64,000 nt of DNA, from the NCBI GenBank assembly GCA_003427395.1, contig BFEA01000157.1, positions 1,671,830 to 1,735,829 on the forward strand, given 5' to 3'. Under the pieces are notes generated by a model. It saw only the letters and a list, made by a program, of their open reading frames with translations. It was not told where the DNA came from and ran no database searches. This document shows positions 1-10,697 of the stretch, piece by piece (within the stretch, counting starts at the first letter, position 1; each line of letters starts with the position of its first letter). The position numbers and the translations under genes were made by a program. This stretch comes from Chara braunii. Taxonomy: Eukaryota; Streptophyta; Charophyceae; Charales; Characeae.

Positions 1-1
1 C

Positions 2-1033
2 CGGGAGGAGGCCGAGCCAAGCCTGCCCGACAGCGTGTCTAAGAGGAAGAAGTACGCGGTCCGGATGGAGGAAGGCTTTGATGTGGAGCGGATGGTGAAC
101 AAACTCGTGGAAGGCCATAATGACTTGATGAACCTAAAGGACATCCTGGCGTCGGCGCCAAGGCTCCGTGGTGACTTGAAGGGACGACTGTCGCGAAGGC
201 TGGTGCCAAATGTCCATCTGAGTACGGTCCTGCCCAGAGAGGTGGAGTGGACTGAGGCAGGGACAAGGATGGATTGGAAATGTGTGGCATGCGGGCAAGT
301 GGATCTGGTGATAAAGAACCAGAAGTGCACTGGGATGGTGGACACGGGCGCAGAAATGAACATCATCAGGGAGAAGGAGGCGGTGATGATAGGCATGGAG
401 ATCGACCGCTCGGACCATGGCATGCTACATGGCGTTAACTGCAAGGCTGCCTTTTGCGGCACAGCGTCAAATGTGATTATAGTGAGTCGGAAGGTGCGAG
501 CCAGGACTTGCTTTTTCGTTATGCCCGATGTCGATCACCCCATCCTCCTGGGGAGGTCGTTCTTGTGTCGGACGGAAATGTTGATCTTTAACAAGCACGA
601 CGGAACAATGATCTTGCTCCTGTGCGACCCCGCGTGTGGGAATTATGAAGTTATCGCCTGCTGGAACATGGGGCCGGGGAGCAGGAGGAATAGGCCCAAT
701 TTAGGCTCGTTCACCTTTGAGGAGTCAGAGAACGAGCAGAGACGGCTTTGGGAAGTGCCCGAGGAGGAAGATAGGGCTGAGGTGCTGACATTGAGCCTCA
801 TGGATGTGAATAAGGCCATCGAGGTGGTATCGGCTCACGACATGGCGGATCCGGAGGCCATTAAGGCTTTGAGAGAACAGGTTTTGGAGAACCCTCAGGT
901 GGGGGAGGTGGAGTTGGTGTATCGGCTTTCGGGAGGGAGGGGAGGCCCTGCGATGGCCCAGGCCCGAACGACAAGTCGACTTTTTTTAGGGGAGGGCTTA
1001 AGCAGGGTTCCCAAAGGCGGTACAAGACCATAG
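2..1033 (+). CDS. Ty3/gypsy pol, aspartic protease region (5' end cut by window edge)
   Basis: This is the protease part of a retrotransposon polyprotein. The frame is open to the left edge, so the true start lies outside the window; the first in-window GTG is at 35 and is not a convincing start. The retropepsin motif D-T-G-A-E is at 341-355, and the flap-distal motif I-L-L-G-R-S-F follows at about 541-561. After the protease fold comes an acidic, probably helical tail of about 120 residues that ends at TAG 1031-1033. The RT frame opens one base back (-1), and a T TTT TTA heptamer lies at 982-988, 42 bases before the stop. The catalytic triplet is intact here, unlike in the second element (53.4-54.6 kb). 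Protease identity is clear; whether the copy is expressed is unknown, because the downstream pol frame has three stops. Confidence 0.88.
   Translation, partial: REEAEPSLPDSVSKRKKYAVRMEEGFDVERMVNKLVEGHNDLMNLKDILASAPRLRGDLKGRLSRRLVPNVHLSTVLPREVEWTEAGTRMDWKCVACGQVDLVIKNQKCTGMVDTGAEMNIIREKEAVMIGMEIDRSDHGMLHGVNCKAAFCGTASNVIIVSRKVRARTCFFVMPDVDHPILLGRSFLCRTEMLIFNKHDGTMILLLCDPACGNYEVIACWNMGPGSRRNRPNLGSFTFEESENEQRRLWEVPEEEDRAEVLTLSLMDVNKAIEVVSAHDMADPEAIKALREQVLENPQVGEVELVYRLSGGRGGPAMAQARTTSRLFLGEGLSRVPKGGTRP
982..988 (+). promoter_or_regulatory. candidate -1 ribosomal frameshift heptamer T TTT TTA
   Basis: The protease frame reads CTT TTT TTA GGG here, giving the X XXY YYZ heptamer T TTT TTA in the correct register. 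The RT-RNase H-integrase frame is exactly -1 to it, and the zero frame terminates 42 bases downstream. The same heptamer, register and direction of frame change occur at the homologous point of the second element (53244-53238). I could not confirm a downstream stimulatory structure. The alternative is loss of one T from a T8 run. Confidence 0.6.
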
Positions 1034-2046
1034 ATAAGAAGTGCCGCCCAGTTCCCGTGCTCGTCACAGAAGATGAGGAAGCCTACTACGAGTGGGAGCG
1101 AGGGTTGATACGGCATATGCGGGAGCACGCGTTGGCCGGGCCGTGCCGTATCAACGATGAGAATGAGGGAAAGCTGATAATCGGAGAGCCCGACTTCCTG
1201 TCGCCCCAGGAAAGAGTGTTGATGGTGGGGCTGATGAAGAAAAGGCACCGCGCGTATGCATTCAACGACGACGAGCGTGGGAGGCTGGATGTGGACAAGG
1301 TCCCGATGATCAGGATCCACACGGTCCCACACGAGCCATGAAATCTAAGGGGCGCGCGGTACCCCAATCCGGATGAGGAAAAGATGGTGGTGGACTACCT
1401 GGACGGCAAGATGCGGATGCACGTGGCCGACTATTCCAGTGGGCCGTACGCGTCGTCTTGGTTTTGTTTTATTAAACCGAATGGGACGCTAAGGTGGGTG
1501 CAGGACTTGCAGCGGCTAAATGCGGTGACAGTGCGGGACGCGGGAGGATTGCCGAATGCGGACGCATTGTCAGAATCGTGCGCAAGGAGGCCTATAATCT
1601 CGCTTATAGACCTCTACTTGGGGTATGACCAATTCCCCGTATACCCGTCAGACAGGCCCGTAACGGCAATGCACACTCCCAGAGGGTTGATTCATATGAA
1701 CGTGGCGCCCCAAGGTTGGACGAATGCAGTGGCGATGGTGCAAAGGCATATGATCAGAGCCATGCAGACGGTCAACCCACACATCACTCAGCCCTATATC
1801 GATGACCTGGTGGTCAAGGGTCCGACGGAAAAGGAGGAAGACGAAGTGATGCCCGGTGTGTGGCGCTTTGTCTGGAAGCATGTCCAAGACATCGATCAGG
1901 TTCTGGGGTTATTGGAGGAATATAACCTGATGGCGAGCGTCCCCAAGTCAAAGCATTGTATGAGGGAGGCCACGATTCTAGGCTTTGTCTGTAATGAGAG
2001 TGGGCGAAGGCCTGATGTAAAGAAGACAGACAAGATCCTTGAGTGA
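988..2046 (+). pseudogene. Ty3/gypsy reverse transcriptase region with internal stop
   Basis: This is the RT region, read in the -1 frame relative to the protease. A linker of about 115 residues is interrupted by TGA at 1339-1341. The fingers/palm follow: K-P-N-G-T-L-R-W, the first catalytic Asp in L-I-D-L-Y-L-G-Y-D (Asp codon 1609-1611), the P-Q-G-W-T-N-A segment, and the catalytic Y-I-D-D at 1795-1806. The region ends at TGA 2044-2046, after which homology continues in the same frame. All RT catalytic residues I can see are intact, so only the stops (1339, 2044, 3118) break the reading frame. The call is a recently degenerated Ty3/gypsy RT. Confidence 0.9.
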
Positions 2047-3120
2047 CCGGTGCCCTTCCGCTCGATAACGGATGTGAGGAGCTTCCTTGGGACGTGCAAA
2101 TTTTGGAGGAGCTTCGTGAAGAACTTTGCCACGAAGATGGAGCATTTAAGGAAGTTGGTGCGCCAGGATCAAGAATGGGTCTGGGGCGAAGACCAGGAAG
2201 AGGCGGTCGGTAGGATGAAGGAAGAGTTTAAGGAAGGAGGCTTGGTATTGGGAGCGCCAAACTATGAGGCCACGGAGGAAAGACCATTCGTCATTGAGAC
2301 GGACGCTGGGCCAACTGCCTTGGGAGGAGTCCTGATTAAGGCAGATACTAAGGGGAAGGAGAGGCTGCTAAGATTCGAAAGTCGTACCCTCAATACAACT
2401 GAGAGGAACTACTCTCAGTTCAAGAAGGAGACGTTGGCGGTACTCCATTGCCTAAGCATCTTTCGGAATTATGTTTTTGGCAGGAGGCTCATCTTGAGAG
2501 TGGACCCTACTGCGCTGGCATGTTCCCTGAAGAATTATACTCCATCTGACCCAACCGTCGCAAGATGGTTGACCTACATTTGGATGTTTAATTTCGAGCT
2601 GGAAAGGATCCCGGGGAACAAGAACAGGGTAGATGGGTTAAGCCGCATTAACAGGGACGGATCGGACGAAGAATCGATAGAAGACACACCGCTAGTTGAT
2701 GGGTATTTGGACCAAGAGGAGGACGTCCGCCTGCACATAAACGAATGGTCCCTGCGAGTCCCCAGTTGTGTCAGCCACCCCATATGGCTGGCACCAAAGG
2801 GGTACGAGCAGAAGGGAGAGTTAGTCCTCAAGCCCTTTCAGGAGGAGGATCCGTGGGGAAGTAAGGATGTTGGTTGGATGATGAAGTTGGCGTTGGCAGG
2901 TATGCATAGTCTGGTGGAGGAAGTAAGGACAATGGAGGAGGGCCCCACTCAGGTAGAGCAACATGAACAACTAATGGGAGGGATGTACCTGCTCACCAAT
3001 ACACTCCTGCAAGGAGACTTCGACCGAAAGGGCTCGTTCAGTCACGAGGAGAATGAGATTCTGGTTCCTGAAAGCCGGGACGACGAATTCGAGGAAGGAG
3101 AAATCAAGGAGGCGTTTTAG
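2047..3120 (+). pseudogene. Ty3/gypsy RT thumb/connection and RNase H region
   Basis: This continues the RT frame after the stop at 2044-2046. The start is the typical connection segment (V-R-S-F-L-G-T-C-K-F-W-R). RNase H follows, with acidic residues in E-T-D-A-G, K-K-E-T-L-A-V-L and L-R-V-D-P-T, and the terminal R-V-D-G-L-S-R. A linker of about 150 acidic residues runs to TAG 3118-3120. RNase H would degrade the RNA strand of the RNA/DNA hybrid during reverse transcription. The frame is otherwise clean for 357 codons, which suggests modest age. The next ORF (integrase) is in the same frame directly after the stop. Confidence 0.88.
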
Positions 3121-4377
3121 GCGGAGGAGTACGGTGGGATCTACCGGGAATTGGGGTTGCTCCTATCATGTGAGATGAGGGATAAAGATGCGAGTGCCAA
3201 GGCACAGAAGATGAGGCACCTCTATGTGGTAAGAGACGACTACTTGTTTATAAAGCGGCAGATCGGAAACCCCAAGAGGATTGTATGTAGGAGAAATCGG
3301 CAGATTGATATCATAGCGGCCCTACACGATGGTATAGCAAGGGGGCACAGAGGAGTGGGTGCCACATGCGTGAAAATAAGCGAGCTCTACCATTGGGACG
3401 GGATGCTGACGATGGTTATCAAATACTGTCGGTCCTGTATACCTTGCCAAGAGAGGTCAGCGCAAAGGCCTGGAGAACCCCTACACCCAAGGTTAGAAAG
3501 GGAAGTGGGTGCGGTCGTACACTTGGACCTATTATTCATGCCAGCAGGGGAGAATGAGTGTAACTACATCTTCGATGCACGGGATAAACTTACTGGATTT
3601 GTGGACGGGCGAGCTATCCGGACGAAGACTGGCCCGGTTTTGGCGAACTGCATCGAGGAGTATTACCTGCGATACCCTTTTGTTAGGGAGTTCGTGATGG
3701 ATCGAGGATCAGAGTTTATCTGCAATGAGGTGAGGATGTTGCCTGCAGGGTACGGCGTAGTGACCAACTATACTACGGCCGCACACCCTCAAGCGAACGC
3801 TCCTGTGGAGAGGGGGCACAGTACCATCACGAATCTCCTAGCTAAGTGGACAGAGGGCAAACCTGGTCAGTGGCCGAAGTTCCTACGGGCAGCGTTCTTC
3901 ATGGAGAATGTTACTGTAAAGAGGACTACCAAGTACGCGCCAGCCACGCTATGGTACGGGAGGCATGCCACCTTTCCCATAGAAAGCTTTATGCAGACGT
4001 GGAGGCGCCAGGACTTGGAGGTAAACATGTCTTTCGAAGAACTGCTCGATATTCGGGCGCGGCAAGTGGGGGCGGCCGAAGAAAGATTGCGAGAAGCCGC
4101 TGGTCAGGTGGAGAGGAGTCATATGGAAGATAAGATGAGGTGGGACCAGATGGCACGAGTAAGAAAGGAGCCATTGGCAGTAGGGGATGTCGTATTATTA
4201 TACGACTCCTCTTTGGAAAAGCAATGGTCGAGGAAGCTTGACAAGAGATGGTTGGGCCCCTATAGAATATTGCGATGCAGTGAATTTGGGGCCTATCAGA
4301 TCGAGGAGCTGGACGGGACAGGCTCGCAGGATTGGGTTTCAGGAACCAGGCTGAAGAAGTTCATGGTCAGGGAATAG
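3121..4377 (+). CDS. Ty3/gypsy integrase
   Basis: This integrase domain inserts cDNA into the host genome. The homologous reading starts directly after the TAG at 3118; the first ATG is at 3151. The N-terminal zinc-binding HHCC module is visible as L-H-D-G, R-G-H-R-G and the cluster C-R-S-C-I-P-C. The DDE catalytic triad is intact: Asp in H-L-D-L, Asp in V-M-D-R-G-S-E-F, Glu in N-A-P-V-E-R-G-H. The C-terminal GPY module (W-L-G-P-Y-R-I) is present and places the protein in Ty3/gypsy. No chromodomain is seen; the protein ends soon after the GPY module at TAG 4375-4377. Confidence 0.9.
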   Translation, partial: AEEYGGIYRELGLLLSCEMRDKDASAKAQKMRHLYVVRDDYLFIKRQIGNPKRIVCRRNRQIDIIAALHDGIARGHRGVGATCVKISELYHWDGMLTMVIKYCRSCIPCQERSAQRPGEPLHPRLEREVGAVVHLDLLFMPAGENECNYIFDARDKLTGFVDGRAIRTKTGPVLANCIEEYYLRYPFVREFVMDRGSEFICNEVRMLPAGYGVVTNYTTAAHPQANAPVERGHSTITNLLAKWTEGKPGQWPKFLRAAFFMENVTVKRTTKYAPATLWYGRHATFPIESFMQTWRRQDLEVNMSFEELLDIRARQVGAAEERLREAAGQVERSHMEDKMRWDQMARVRKEPLAVGDVVLLYDSSLEKQWSRKLDKRWLGPYRILRCSEFGAYQIEELDGTGSQDWVSGTRLKKFMVRE

Positions 4378-4445
4378 GTTAAGAATTCTACCTTTCTCGG
4401 AGTAGACTGATCCTTTAGGTATCGCATGTTATGGTCAGGACAGGT

Positions 4446-4463
4446 GAGGGAGTAGGAAAAGGC
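4446..4463 (+). other. candidate polypurine tract / start of a truncated 3' LTR
   Basis: About 70 bases after the integrase stop there is a purine-only run (GAGGGAGTAGGAAAAGG), followed within 2 bases by TG at 4466. This is the arrangement expected of a PPT next to a 3' LTR in the + orientation. If so, the LTR is cut off within about 100 bases by the opposite-strand gag. It was assigned by position and composition only. Confidence 0.35.
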
Positions 4464-4498
4464 ATGTGTATTGTTATAAAAACTTGATGAACCGAGGG

Positions 4499-6235
4499 CT
4501 AACCTTGTTGTGTGCCTGCTTGCTTTCTCTCGCCTGTTGTGCAGGTCTGACTTTTTGAAGACGGCCATGCAGAGGGGCGGGAGGGGCGCGCGGCCACGAC
4601 AGGGGCCTCAGGGAGCATCAGGAGGGTCGGCCCTTCCTTCTCCTGCCACATCCTAAACATTGTCGGGGGTGCTGTGGGTCCCGTTGTTGCTCGCCGGAGA
4701 GCCTCTTGCCTGATTCCTCCCGGGGTCCTGGGGTCGATATGCTCACCCCACTTGTCATATATATCCCCGTCCATACAGGAGGAGATTAACCCTGACAACT
4801 CATCCTCCCACCGCCGCTCACAGAACCGCACAGTGTGGCCTACATCGCCACAATGCCAACAGGTGGCATTTTGCCAATCAAAGCGGGGCCTCCCATACCC
4901 TTGGCCCCCTTCCTGGCCGCCCCGGCCACCTTGGTTGTGGCCCCTTTGACCATTCCAACCAACCCCACGACCCCCACCATTTCCTCCCCGGCCTCGGCCT
5001 CCACCCCCTCGACCCCCTTGACCTCGGCCTCCATTGCCTTGTCCGCCTTGTCCTTGGTTTCCTCCACCGGCCACGCTAACCTGCGAGGCCTGTTGGGAGG
5101 GAGGTGGTTGGGCCACAAACTGACCCTAAGCCACACGGTAGCTCGGGGGCCCCATACTTGCCGCTGGGCCCGCATAAGGGATCATTTGCCCGGGCTGACT
5201 CTGACTACCCCCGCACGAGGCGCAGTGATTACAACTGGGCCAGGACGTAGGCTGACAATGCGGCACCCAAAGCCCACAAGCCGGCGGCGGCCCCATACAT
5301 GACGGCCCGACCGTCGCTGACATTGTCGTGGCAGCGGGCGGCGGCGCAGCAATTGCTTGCGGGACCTGCCCTTTTCTGAATCCTTGACCCCCCACTTGTA
5401 AATTTCGCTACTTCCTCTGGGCCTTGGTTAGGATCTGGGAACCCGTCTCTTCTCCGCCATAGTCCTCGCGCCTAGCCTCCTCTTCCACTGCCCCTGACGC
5501 CCGGCCTTGTGCCACGGTCACTCCCCTCTTTTGCACTTTCGCCTCATTATCATACCCCTGCGCTGCCAATACGTCCATGACGATCCTCTTCACCCCTGGG
5601 GTCCCGGACGCGGTGGCGTCCCTTTCCTTTCTCTTGCGCCTTTGCAGCCGCACCTGGTGCTGCTCCACCTCGTCAAGGCTCCCCTCTTCCACCCCTTTGT
5701 CGATAGTGGCCCAGGTGAGTTTCTCACTTCCCCCTCCGTGACCCGTCAGCTCCGAGGCCTCCGAGCCAGTAAGCAGACCCAAGAATATGGCACACTGCGT
5801 TTCTTCAGAGATCCCGTGCACCTTTCGCGCCTTCCTTTTAAACTCGTGCACAAACGACCCAATCGTGGAGAAATCATCCTTGTTCATGGCCTCCAAATCC
5901 GCCATGGTTAGCAAGCCATCCCACAACCTGTACTTTCTTTTCATCATGTCCCTGAACCTCGCCCAACTACCATTGGCGGCATCCACGACCTTGCCCACTT
6001 CCTGATGGTGGCTATGAAGGACATATCTTAGGACTCCCTGGAGCTTAACCTCGTCCGACAGCCCCACCAGTGCTTGCTCCGTCAGGTCCAGCCAGTCGGA
6101 CACCCGTCCCCCCTTGAAGTGGAAAGTATCAACCTTCGGGACATTGATCGGTGCTCTTTCGCGCTTATCCAGGGCATCGATGAGGTCGTCGAGCGTTACA
6201 AGCTTCCTCCCGCCATCCGCCATCTCCTCAGGCAT
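4499..6235 (-). pseudogene. Ty3/gypsy gag with zinc knuckle, two in-frame stops
   Basis: This is the capsid/nucleocapsid polyprotein, read right to left from ATG 6235. The first 275 codons hold a retrotransposon-gag capsid domain (F-K-G-G-R-V-S-D-W-L-D-L and W-A-R-F-R-D-M-M-K-R-K-Y-R). The same frame continues through TAG at 5410-5408 and TAG at 5128-5126. It then enters a Gly/Arg/Gln-rich RGG region and a CCHC zinc knuckle C-W-H-C-G-D-V-G-H-T-V-R-F-C at about 4861-4820. The C-terminus (D-P-R-T-P-G-G) matches the gag-pro junction of the second element, so protease should follow on this strand; instead a + strand integrase end lies 122 bases away. A PBS on the same strand (6635-6618) confirms gag's orientation. 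Confidence 0.88.
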
Positions 6236-6617
6236 TTTGATTAACTGCCTTCGCCTTCAATCCCCCTGTTATAAGAAGCGATAGGACGAAAGGTTCCACT
6301 CAGCAGTCCATCTCTTCATGATCCTATCGCACCGACCCTCTAAGCACCCAACGCTCTGGACCTGACAGACACCTCTCTCTCTACTTCCTATTTTCCTTGG
6401 GTTCACCTAAGTAGGACCCATTCTCATCAAAGAATTCGCTCACACACTCACCTCGTTCATGCCACCAACCAAACCACCAATCAGATCAACCTTCATACCC
6501 ACACAGCTATATAGACTATCTCGTAGTTCTTCTCTTATTTGCTCACGTGCCTAGTCCTCTCTGATTCTCATATTACCCGAATGTCGTTCCACCAGGGACA
6601 ACCGTAGGCTTCCGTTA
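6236..6617 (-). other. retrotransposon 5' leader between PBS and gag
   Basis: These are 382 bases between the PBS and the gag ATG on the - strand. I see no ORF or strong structure. It is the untranslated leader of the element that owns the - strand gag. Confidence 0.5.
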
Positions 6618-6635
6618 CCCCCGACAACGGCGCCA
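6618..6635 (-). other. primer-binding site, tRNA-Asp type
   Basis: On the - strand this reads TGGCGCCGTTGTCGGGGG. It is complementary to the 3' end (with CCA) of plant-type tRNA-Asp, with one apparent difference from the standard sequence. It lies 380 bases upstream of the - strand gag and abuts the LTR-like repeat to the right, which fixes the element's orientation as right to left. Confidence 0.8.
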
Positions 6636-8352
6636 CCTATCGAGCGCATCTGTCCGGCACCGCACGTGGCAGCGCGGGACCCTCTCGGCCGCGTCACGCA
6701 GGAGTTGGACCAAACTTATCGCGAACACACAAATGGAGCTTCCTTGGGCCACTTCGGCCGAGTGCGCCAACCATACCTCTTGCAAGCCCCTACGACAGGA
6801 TAGGGCCTACGCGAGGCACAACTTACCTCCACCTTACGGGAGTTGTCACCTCCCTTCGGTGGGCGTATCCCCGCCGAGCTACCAGTCCACAGTACGAAAG
6901 CTACTCGGTTACAATCGCAGAGGTGGACCAGCCGAGGGCATTTCTCGTTCGCTGTAGCATAGGGGGTACGCGCGGTAATACGCATGTCGGGCCCGCATGC
7001 GAGCCGACATCTTGAGGGGCAGAAGTCCTAAGCGCGGCTCGACGTCGGTCGACTAGGACGCATTCCACACACCACGCGCACACTGACTTTACGACACAAA
7101 AATAAAACACACACACACGAAAACGACACAACACAAACACGTGACAACGCTCCTAGCCCCTCGGTAACCAACCCATAACCTTCCGACGCGGAAATCTGAT
7201 AGGCGTCGCCAGCGAGTCTCAGTATAAAACTGCGCGGACGCGGGGCTAACTCATATTGACTCGCAATGCAAGCGTACGCAAGCAGTCGCAATGATGGCGT
7301 ACTATATAGTACCCATACTCACGCGGTCCCCGTTAATCGCGAGGGTCGCATTCGACACTCAAGTGTCGGCTGATACGCGCCTTGAAGGTTAGTCTCTCGG
7401 CTCTGGACAACCGCCATGCGCGGTTGAAGACTACACCCTCTTCAGCACCCTGTGCAAAGGGGTTGAGTAGATAACTTTAGGCTGTCGTGGCGGTCGAACA
7501 TCAAGGGGTTTGACTTTGACGGCCGCCACGGACTATAACGTCCAACCATAAAAACGCAAAAAAGAAACTCACTCCAACCCCCATTAGCTGATGGCCCTCC
7601 TAAAATGGAAAGGGGGTGGATAAGCCCAAACGATGCGCGCGCGGAGGAGGTCCGGTATCCTACCCATAGGCTACCCGACGTCCGGGATAATGAGGCCCGT
7701 ACACGGACTCCCAAAGGCTGACCGGGACTAGTCCTCCGCCCACGTGCCGCTTCACGTTACCAAGACCACAAGTTTACTGGCCGTGACGCGCTCGTGGTCT
7801 CGCCGCCTGACCCATAACTCTTTTAGTGCGGGATGCGATGAGTGCCGCACGCGAGCCTAGTATAAGATCGCGAGGGCGCTGGACTTACACATACTATCTC
7901 GCTATGCAGTTCTACGCGAATAACCACGATGACGGCGCATTATGTAGTGCCCACACCCAAACGGCCTACTCTGAGCCAAAGGGTCATCTTTCGACGCTCA
8001 GGCGTGGGCTGAAGCGCGAGCCAATGAGGGTAACCCTTTAGCTCGTGCAAAACCGGCCTGAGGGTCTTTTCGTCTTCTGCACCCTGAGGTGTCCCAACGG
8101 GTGTGGGGCAAAACGACCCCTAGGGCAGGAGGGAGCTTGGAGCGGTGGTGAGTTGTCTGGCGCATCACCAGCGACACGCTGACCCCTCCGCCCGGAACTT
8201 TATCGTTCCACCAAGCTGAATCGCAACAAGGAAAATAAACAGGAATTGGCGAGGGATATCCCCTCCCTTCTATTCACCCCAACCTTCGACTGACTCTTAG
8301 TACGCGGGCACTTCAGGCCACGCTAGCTCCATACGTAGGTACACATGCACTT

Positions 8353-8360
<8 letters not shown>

Positions 8361-8406
<46 letters not shown>
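8361..8406. repeat. (AT)n microsatellite
   Basis: Uninterrupted AT dinucleotide run inside LTR-like copy 1. Confidence 0.95.
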
Positions 8407-8411
<5 letters not shown>

Positions 8412-8794
8412 AGGGGAAATAATTATGTGACGATCACTTCTCACAGTCATAGTGGGTCTTCTCCTAGCCATACATATATATATGCGATAGCAGGGCAGCC
8501 CAATCAAAACCCCAAGTCTTTGAACATACCTGCAGCCACATCAAAAGTCAGACAAGAGTCCACGCACTACGGAGTCAACTCCAACCAGTTCACCCATCGC
8601 TTTAACCATGCAAACCCCAACCTCCAGCCGACCAACATCAATTAAAAACTCAGTACCTTTGTTAAATGGTCATTCAATAAAAGTCCGGGTGAAACCCTTA
8701 ACAAACAGAAAGATCACCAGGGCTAAAGCCTTTTAGGTTGAGTATGGGGAGCGAGTAGGAATTGAGTCGTGAGTCGACGGGTCGGCAACCGACC

Positions 8795-8811
8795 TATTAT
8801 CAGTGATAACA
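8795..8811. promoter_or_regulatory. GATA-type palindrome (copy 1)
   Basis: TATTATCAGTGATAACA is two inverted GATA-factor-like half sites (TTATCA/TGATAA) about a central base. It is nearly perfect here and perfect in copies 2 and 3. Binding by a GATA factor is inference. Confidence 0.45.
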
Positions 8812-9689
8812 TATGATGATCCTCGTAGGATCCAGCTGAAGCTAAGCTCAAATCCTGAATCAAACGGTCAAGAGGACCTGTAACACATGACAGGCCAATC
8901 CCCAAGCTAAAATCATAAGCGTATGGAGAATACAACTCCATAACACATTCTCCTCCAAGATTCTTCTGATTGACTAGGCCTGAATCTACCTCTAAGCCGT
9001 GCCCAAAACAAAGGTAGACCCTGACATAATCTCCCCCGTACTGAGAGTGGATCGCCAGAATCACCACCTGTCAAAATATAATCTATCTTTTTTAAACTAA
9101 GAAAATTTCGGCAGCGCTTCCCGTAGGAAAAGTGTCTTTTCAGAAATTATATAAGCCCGAATATGAGAACAAAAATAGTCTTTGACTTTTCAAAGTCCAA
9201 TTTTGTCTAACTCCTTGAATTAACAAAAATTTTGGCAGCACTCCCTTTAGAAAATGAAACTGTTCAGATTTTTACTAAGCCATACATGAACCTTAGACAG
9301 GTTGAACTTCGAAAAGTCAAAAATTGACTAACTCCCCGGATTTGTAGAAATTTCGGCTGCGCTTCCCGTAGAGAAAGTGGCTTACCAAAATTTATATAAA
9401 GCCAAGTATAACAAAAGATCCAAGAAAATGCGAGAATCGATCTAAGTAAAAAAACTTAGCTCATAAAAGTGTAGGAATTGACCTAACTCCTATCGCTTTA
9501 GCACGAGGTGAGCCTCTAAAGCAACTCCCTGTCAATTTAACACTTAAATCAACTAGTAGCCTCACTCAGCCTCATGCAGGCTAAACCACAAAGGTGAGTA
9601 CTCTCGCCATCTCAAGTCAATCTTTGCAAACAATAGTTCATAACTTCTCAATGCTTTATCCCCTTATACCCAGCTTACATAGGGCATAA

Positions 9690-10440
9690 AGTCAAGCCGT
9701 CCAATCTTATGGAACTTGCCTGACTCAGCCATTGAGTATACACGAACAGGTGGCACAACTACTTCTCTCTTCTTTTTAGGCATACGACTAGGCCGTTCAT
9801 CTTAGAACAAGGCTTAGTCGCCCAGAACTATTTAATATCCAACTTATATATACCTCTCTGAGCTTGGTGTTCAAAAGTTGGACATAGGACCGAGCCGTTC
9901 ATCTTAGAACAAGGCCCGACCTGCCCAGGGTTACCTTCAATTATACTCTTAATTATACTTTCTTCATTTTATGATAGGCTATAGCAAGGCCGTCCAATCT
10001 TATGGAACCCATGCCTGACTAGCCTGTTCATAAATAGGATAATATAAAATATAGCCAAAATTTAACCCTTTGGGTTCCAGCATGTGCGAGGCATTGGGCC
10101 AGACCGTCCAATCTTATGGAACTGGTCTGGTCTTCTGCCAGGTTCGTTTCTCTCTGACCCAACTGTGTACAGCATGAGTCCAAGGCCGTCCAATCTTATG
10201 GACATGCCCTGCCCTCAGCAAAAATTATCCCCTCAGAATAAAACAAGAGGGGGGGCTGGGCCGTCCAATCTTATGGACTTGCTCAGACCTCCTTGATCAG
10301 AAACAAAACAAACAGAACAAACCCCTATCAAACATGACAACCAAACCCTCCAATCTTATGGAACAGGTTTGGCCCCCGAAAAGTCAGCCACAGTCAGACC
10401 CTCACAATTCAGAGCAATCTGACCGTCCAATGTTATGGAA
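9690..10440. repeat. CCAATCTTATGG subrepeat array in LTR-like copy 1
   Basis: At least seven copies of a core close to CCGTCCAATCTTATGGAAC occur at about 9699, 9990, 10105, 10182, 10258, 10346 and 10424, mostly 76-115 bases apart. The inverted copy carries the matching array (about 15508-16150) with the core read as GTTCCATAAGTTTGGGTGG. Each core contains a CCAAT box on the + strand, so the array could act as an enhancer; that role is inference. Confidence 0.75.
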
Positions 10441-10689
10441 CTGGTCTGACCCCATAGTACCCACTCACGCTTAGGCAAAACCACTTTTCACCCACCCTTC
10501 TCCCAGATGCAACCCCTTTTGTTCACAATCTGCCTTCAGGCAATCAACAAAACTGAAACTGAGATTGCAAAGACATTCCTTTACTTAGTCTGACTTATGT
10601 CCTGCCAGTCAAACTTAAGTCAAAATAGGGGCGCACGCAGCATACTCAGTCAAACATAGCAAGATGTACAGGTAGGGGTTATATCAGGG

Positions 10690-10697
10690 TATATAAA
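10690..10697 (+). promoter_or_regulatory. candidate TATA box
   Basis: TATATAAA followed by GGGGAAGG lies on the + strand, about 260 bases downstream of the last CCAAT core. The CCAAT array and TATA read rightwards, opposite to the orientation given by the PBS. No transcript evidence is available. Confidence 0.35.
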
